A DNA stretch of 64,000 bases from Siphonodentalium dalli. Taxonomy: Eukaryota; Mollusca; Scaphopoda; Gadilida; Siphonodentaliidae. The stretch covers positions 53,399,349 to 53,463,348 of the forward strand of contig CP136062.1 of assembly GCA_032622095.1 (NCBI GenBank). The letters are read 5' to 3'. The position numbers were made by a program, and so were the translations under genes. Below, piece by piece: positions 58,892 to 64,000 of the stretch. The notes beneath the pieces are model-generated. The model searched no databases. It was not told the DNA's origin and saw nothing but the letters and a program-made list of their open reading frames with translations. The stretch's first letter is position 1. Each line of letters starts with the position of its first letter.

Positions 58892-60690
58892 AGGCTATTC
58901 GAAAATATGCCCAAATATGTGTTAAAGTGCAGACCAATTCTCCATTTTGTTGCATTCAGGTATACGAAGCACACCAAAATTAAGCAAATGGTATATGAAA
59001 TGTGCAGGTATAGTTACCATGTACATATCATCCCCCAATAGTTAAATGTCATGACAATCTAATTAATTAGTATTAAAAAAACCCAACTTGTACATTACAT
59101 CGATATATAGGCAATGGGAAGCAGCGTTCCTGAATTATACACAATTTCGATGTTGTTGCGAAATTGGCCACACTTCCAATGTGACAAAATTGTGCTCGAC
59201 ATGCCCTGATATCTGTGAAGAACGATCGTTATGTCAATATATGGACTTGTATATGTCGTGTGAAGAAACGTAATGAGGAATGTTAAAATACGCACATATC
59301 AAAACAAAAAATCTATCCATTTAGATGAAGTATAAAGGTACCCCGTTTCAAGGCGTGGGACAATCATTACCCTGATAAACCTCAAAACTCAGTAACCATC
59401 TGCTCCTCGGGGACAGGGGAGGTACAAACATAATGTGGCTGGCATACTGGCAATATTTTTCAGTGCTCATAATCAGGTACCCTTTTCAACGCGTGGGAGG
59501 TGAGAAACGAGCGACAGTACGAGCGACCTTGCTCAAGGGTCACAACTTGGCGCGAAATATGAACAGCGTACAATCCGACAATTGTGAATTCTGCAATAGC
59601 CACCCTAGGGGAAAATCGCTGCCCAAAAAGTGTCCAGGTAACCCGTTTACAATTGGCCACACATTGGGCGTAAGTAGTGTCTGACGTCAAAATGAACCCT
59701 AACAGTTTTGCTAAATTTCAGCTTGTGTTGCTAAATTTCAGATTGTGGGAGTTGATAGGTGGCCCATTTTGGTGTAAATTCGTCGACAGCCACCATAGGG
59801 CGAACTCACTGTCAAATAGTACATGAGAGGCCATTATCACATCACCAAAATCCTGCAATCACACCGGGATACCGATAAGAGTGGGATTTTTGGTATAAAA
59901 AAAATTCTAGCTAAATTTGCAATAACATAGATCTCCCATGCACAAACGTGAATTTAGCAACATGTTAGTGTCCATTAGGAATTCAGACTCTACGTACGCC
60001 CAATTTTTGGCCGGGTATAACGGGCTATCTGGTACTTTTTGACAGTAATTTTACCCTACGGTTGCTATATATGGACGAATTCACACTAAAATGGACCACT
60101 AATAGCATATATTGGTCTATTACAATCGGGAGTTAAGCAACATTTTACGACACGTTTGCACACATACTCTACTTACGCCCAATTTGTGGTCGGGTTTAAT
60201 GGGCTAGCCGGATACGTTTTTAACAGTGACAGCTGTTCTCCTTCTTGGTATACATTGTGTAAATGAAAACACCAATGAAGACACCACAACACTCAGTGGG
60301 CATGTATAATAATCCCTTTCTCTTTTCACATATATAGTTGGAAACATTTGTTTAAACGTCTGCAGGGCCATGAACTTACGTCACCAATCAAGTCTCTAAC
60401 CCAAAGCTAAATTTGTTTTAAATGTAATAGACGTTTGTCTGGCGGGATAAACTATAGTGCATGAGTTGTAGACATTCACAGTACACATTCCAAAATCAGT
60501 AATCGTTAATCACTCATATTTATAACTGGAACTTACAAGGAAAATCGATATCGATTGTGCCTCAATTTTGAAGATAAAGCACACCTCAACCTTTTAATAG
60601 ATGTTCGCAAAATGCACATACTCCCAAAATATATTTCACTTGCAAGTACATTATCTCCTGCAACAAATATCTAGCCCATCCACTGTATGA
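58892..60690. other. No gene; diverged internal duplications
   Basis: About 59985-60065 and 60165-60240 share CTCTAC.TACGCCCAATTT, GGCCGGGT(A/T)TAACGGGCTA and TGACAG words. 'caaggcgtgggac' and 'caacgcgtgggag' pair near 59350 and 59480. Confidence 0.4.
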
Positions 60691-60699
60691 ATTCCAGTC

Positions 60700-60831
60700 A
60701 GCACCAATCCGAATGTCTGAAGCAACCGTTTAGCGATTACATTAGCACCAATCCGAATGTCTGAAGCAACCGTTTAGCGATTACATTAGCACCAATCCGA
60801 ATGTCTGAAGCGACCGTTTAGCGATTACATT
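60700..60831 (+). repeat. Minisatellite, 44-bp unit, 3 copies
   Basis: AGCACCAATCCGAATGTCTG... repeats at 60700, 60744 and 60788 with one difference. The sequence before it (CTCCTGCAACAAATATCTAG) recurs at 61540-61560. Confidence 0.9.
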
Positions 60832-60872
60832 ACAGTGACACAATGTTCATGGGCCTAGTCTGTGTTACTTAC

Positions 60873-60967
60873 AGTATCCCCCGGTGTAGTGCTGTACGTA
60901 GCTCTCCAGACACAGCTGACACATGGCGCAGCCCAGACGTGTGATTCACCAATCTGCGCATATGGAA
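60873..60967 (-). other. Possible minus-strand exon or dead exon, Cys-rich
   Basis: On the minus strand TCTCTCTTTTTGCAG (ending at 60968) precedes and ACT|GTAAGT (donor at 60872) follows, bounding 95 bp. Two frames are open. The most protein-like reading, CAMCQLCLESYVQHYTGGYC, is in the third frame and is interrupted by one TGA after SICADW. It may be a decayed exon, or coincidence. Confidence 0.25.
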
Positions 60968-61639
60968 CTGCAAAAAGAGAGATGTACACGCAATGGTAAT
61001 AAATATTATTATCCATCCCTTTACTAACACTATTTATGATTGTTCAAAAGCCGTGACATGGTAATCCAGGAAAATGTTAAAATGGACTGCAAAAGTGTCA
61101 AGAATATACTATAGTACCTGACATCACAGCGTCCCGAATGTCATAATGGACTCGAATCGAGTCCAATATGCAATATGACTATTATAAAAGTTATCCAGAA
61201 TCCGGGTAACATCAGAAAGTAATTATAATCAAAGCGCCGTTCGGCACGTTCCTGGGAAGAGTATACATATACATCATTACATATAATGTCATTACACAAT
61301 GTTGTGTACACTATGTGTTATCCTGTATACTCGCCCAGGTTTTGGTGAAAAGTAATATTGAATTTTCACAACAGTCTGGACTTGTAAAAGAAAACACATA
61401 CTGCACACAACATTGTATAATAACTTTATAATGGACACGAAGTCACACGCGCTTGCAATTATGCAAACTGCAAGACAGAGTAAGTCCCTTGCTATACCCT
61501 TGCACATATATACACGTAATTCATTTCACTCGTACAATAGCTCCTGCAACAAAATATCTGACCCATCATCCCATGCAACCACTGCATGAGTTCCAGATAG
61601 CAGCTATCCGAAAGCGACGATCCCCTGCTACACAACACC

Positions 61640-62060
61640 CACAAGGGGCCGACAAATGGTATGGGTCCCGGATTTGAACTCCTCTGGACGGCCGACATTT
61701 TGGATCGGGGTGCATGTGTTATGTGGGGTGAATGATTAGGGTGTCTGACCTAAATCGCCAAATTAAGGGGCCGGGAAATGACATTTGCACCCCTCTGGAT
61801 CGTTGCCATTTTGGATCGGGGTGGTATGTGTGGGATGAATATTTCGGGTATCTTGAGGCCACAATACACCACCATACGTTATTTTTGTTTTTACCTAAAT
61901 CGGTCAGTTAAGGGACCGAGGAATGACATGGGTACCATATCTGAACCCCTCTGTACGGCGGCCATTTTTGATCGGCGTGGGGTTGTGAGGTGTGTGGAAA
62001 GGTTATGTTAGGGGGCACAATGCAACACCATCTATCTGAGCAAAATGCAACATTTTCGAA
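61640..62060 (+). repeat. Degenerate tandem repeat, 3 units of about 120-150 bp
   Basis: Each unit has GGG(A/C)C.G..AAATGACAT, CCCCTCTG and GCCATTTT.GATCGG.GTG, starting near 61648, 61769 and 61912. Confidence 0.7.
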
Positions 62061-63004
62061 TAATGAATGGAAGTCATCTCCTCTAATTGTGTGTACGTGG
62101 TGGCAGTGGTCAGGTGAATGAACTCTGCCTTGCAGTTTGGAACCGTACAATGGAACGACATATATGGGTAACCAACATTGGTAAGTGGGTTCTACCAGGT
62201 AACACGAGTCCAGGGTGGATGGGCACCAAACCCAGCACACCAGAATGACAGAAACCAAGTCAGAGTGATGCACTGGCAGGTTGACCGAAGCCTTTTAGAA
62301 AGTCAAATAAGGATGAAAGAAAAAAACGGCTGAAAACATATTTGTCATAAGAATTTTCAATACAATACTGTCGGGCCCAAAATGTACGGGCAATGTAGAA
62401 AGGTGCATATTGGTTTTGATTCATCATATATATATAGACCTCCTTTACAATTATTTGGATTTGTTACAATATAAGTCCCATTTATAGTGTTATAATGTCC
62501 GCTATACTTATTATTATATGTATATAAATGGAGCAGTAATTAATGTGCATGGAATATATTATATAAAGTGGTAGTCATGTTGTTGATATACGCGCCCAAG
62601 TCCAGTACCTATATACACGTCCCCATTCAACCGTATACAGTGTTATTTAAGAAATATATGATGTGGCTGGCAACCACACCACCAGTTTCCGAACTACAAA
62701 ATATATATATAGTTAACGCAAATTTTATAAGACATATATAAGTTGGAATGTACTTCCCAACAAGTGTAGATTATTAGTTAGTATTCGGAAAATACATACA
62801 TGGGGCTAGTATATAAAAGTATAATATATACACTTACGGTATAGGTGGTCTATATCATTGTACTATAACCCCAATGTAGGTATAACTATAGTTAAACGCT
62901 CTTTGTATGACCCAGTTAGCTACATATAGCTACTATATATGTAACGTTAGTTATGAGTAAGAAAAGTAAACTTTTATTACTGTGGTTATCTTGTTGAGTC
63001 CCGC
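62061..63004. other. No gene; AT-rich with TATATA runs
   Basis: Short TATATA tracts near 62425-62436 and 62699-62712. No coding signs. Confidence 0.45.
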
Positions 63005-63241
63005 CACCGACGTCTCGGCTGTGTACACATATTGGTGGTCATATCCAGGTTCACCGACGTCTCGGCTGTGTACACATAGTGGTGGTCATATCCAGGTTCA
63101 TCGACGTCTCGGCTGTGTACACATAGTGGTGGTTATATCCAGGTTCATCGACGTCTCGGCTGTGTACACATAGTGGTGGTCATATCCAGGTTCATCGACG
63201 TCTCGGCTGTGTACACATAGTGGTGGTCATATCCAGGTTCA
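63005..63241 (+). repeat. Minisatellite, 47-bp unit, 5 copies
   Basis: CACCGACGTCTCGGCTGTGT... at 63005, 63052, 63099, 63146 and 63193, nearly identical. A sixth copy is cut at 63241 by the LINE tail. Confidence 0.93.
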
Positions 63242-64000
63242 TCAAGTTCAAAGTTCAAAGTTCAAATGTTTATTTCTCAAGTAAATCATGTTACATGATA
63301 TTATGAGAAGATAATACATAATTATACAATACAATACATGGTGTGCAACAGTGGAAAAGGGTTTTTCAGTGTGAGGGGGGGGGGAAGCTATTAAATATTT
63401 ATATTATATTATAGGGCATCACAATGTTGTTTGATGACATGCATCACTAAATCGCGCTATCTCCTCGAAACTGTTGGAGATATCGTGACTGAGTGCAGAT
63501 ATCATGCATTATTCGTAATTAACTCTTGCGTTTTGTATAAATGTGGAGAGTTTAATCAATATATTCTTATTTTTGGAGTTAAACAATTTAGTAAAATTAA
63601 CTAAATTCGGATAATTTCGAAAGAATTTGGGAATATATTTTTTTCTCAGATAATCAAGCGAAGAGCATTGTAAAATACAATGATATTCATCTCCAAGTAA
63701 CCCTGTATTACATCTCGTACATACTCTATCTTTCCGATTGGTATCATTCCATGATCCAGTTTCAATGGGAAGTCTTGATTGGACATTCGAAATCTAGTAA
63801 GGATAATTGCATCCTTGCGATTCAAAATTTTCAGATAGTCTTCAAGGCCAAATATTGTTTTCAATTTTTTGTATGTGGTACATTTACTTGATTGTTCCAT
63901 ATTAATTTTCCATTGCAGTACGTATTGGTCCTTCAGTGTTTGTTGGACAATATTATTCATATTTACAACATCAATGGTAATATTATCCTGGTCCCACCAT
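63242..64000 (-). mobile_element. 5'-truncated second LINE, 3' end with TTTGAAC tail
   Basis: Read on the minus strand it gives the C-terminal end of a LINE ORF2, a 3' UTR with AATAAA (63269-63274) and a tail of three TTTGAAC units (63246-63266) abutting the 47-bp minisatellite. It continues past the window edge. Its family differs from the LINE at 39-45 kb. Confidence 0.75.
63509..64000 (-). pseudogene. C-terminal part of LINE ORF2, one frameshift
   Basis: From the window edge, the minus strand is open down to about 63772 (words KCTTYKKLKTIFGLEDYL and ILTRFRMSNQDFP, typical of the ORF2 tail). A one-base loss near 63772 then shifts frame; in the new frame it continues with a Cys/His motif CTRC...GDEYHCILQC and ends at TAA 63509-63511. 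The amino-terminal part lies outside the window, so whether the element is full length cannot be seen. Confidence 0.7.

Noticed and set aside
60873-60967. Selenocysteine reading of the TGA in the Cys-rich segment
   Set aside because: No SECIS-like structure was identified and the segment is not shown to be coding.

Overview
The window looks like nuclear DNA of a marine invertebrate. I favour a lophotrochozoan such as a mollusc, with an amphioxus-like deuterostome not excluded. The reasons are GT-AG introns, a secreted protein built from PAN/Apple, EGF-like, Thr-rich and fibrinogen-related (FReD) exons, an APE-type LINE whose ORF2 carries an NPGP (2A-like) motif, and very dense DNA-transposon debris. 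There is no sign of bacterial or organellar gene organisation.

The only host gene I can support runs on the + strand from about 17.1 to 57.4 kb. It has a signal peptide plus PAN/Apple exon (17155-17460), an EGF-like exon (18802-18907), a Thr/Ser-rich exon made from an ACA/ACG microsatellite (51644-51844), a short Thr-rich linker exon (52564-52617) and a terminal FReD exon (56739-57388). All four junctions are phase compatible (0, then 1, 1, 1), giving a continuous frame of 438 codons plus stop. A broken FReD fragment (about 57437-57732) lies just downstream, itself split by a small poly(A)-tailed retroposed insert.

Intron 2 (about 33 kb) is a graveyard of mobile DNA. It holds several degenerate tandem-repeat fields and a 3.87-kb element with about 475-bp inverted termini and a 10-bp target duplication (26587-30453, Mutator-like by structure). 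It also holds a 6.5-kb foldback element (30673-37181) with about 1-kb inverted arms, an internal inverted 33/35/43-bp satellite and an 8-bp target duplication. A nearly complete LINE (39074 to about 45145) and a TIR element with traces of a PIF/Harbinger-like transposase (49276-51034) follow.

The 5' part (1-17 kb) contains no convincing gene. It holds a field of 145-bp degenerate repeats interrupted by a hAT-like 1.0-kb insertion (4355-5356, 8-bp duplication), a 308-bp hAT-type MITE (6690-6997, 8-bp duplication), a 161-bp near-perfect palindrome (7690-7850), several MITE copies and Harbinger-like relics. The 3' part (58-64 kb) is minisatellites and tandem duplications, and ends in the truncated 3' end of a second LINE on the minus strand.

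The most interesting items are the PAN-EGF-Thr-FReD gene whose stalk exon is a coding microsatellite, and the two adjacent large inverted-repeat elements, both bounded by exact target-site duplications.
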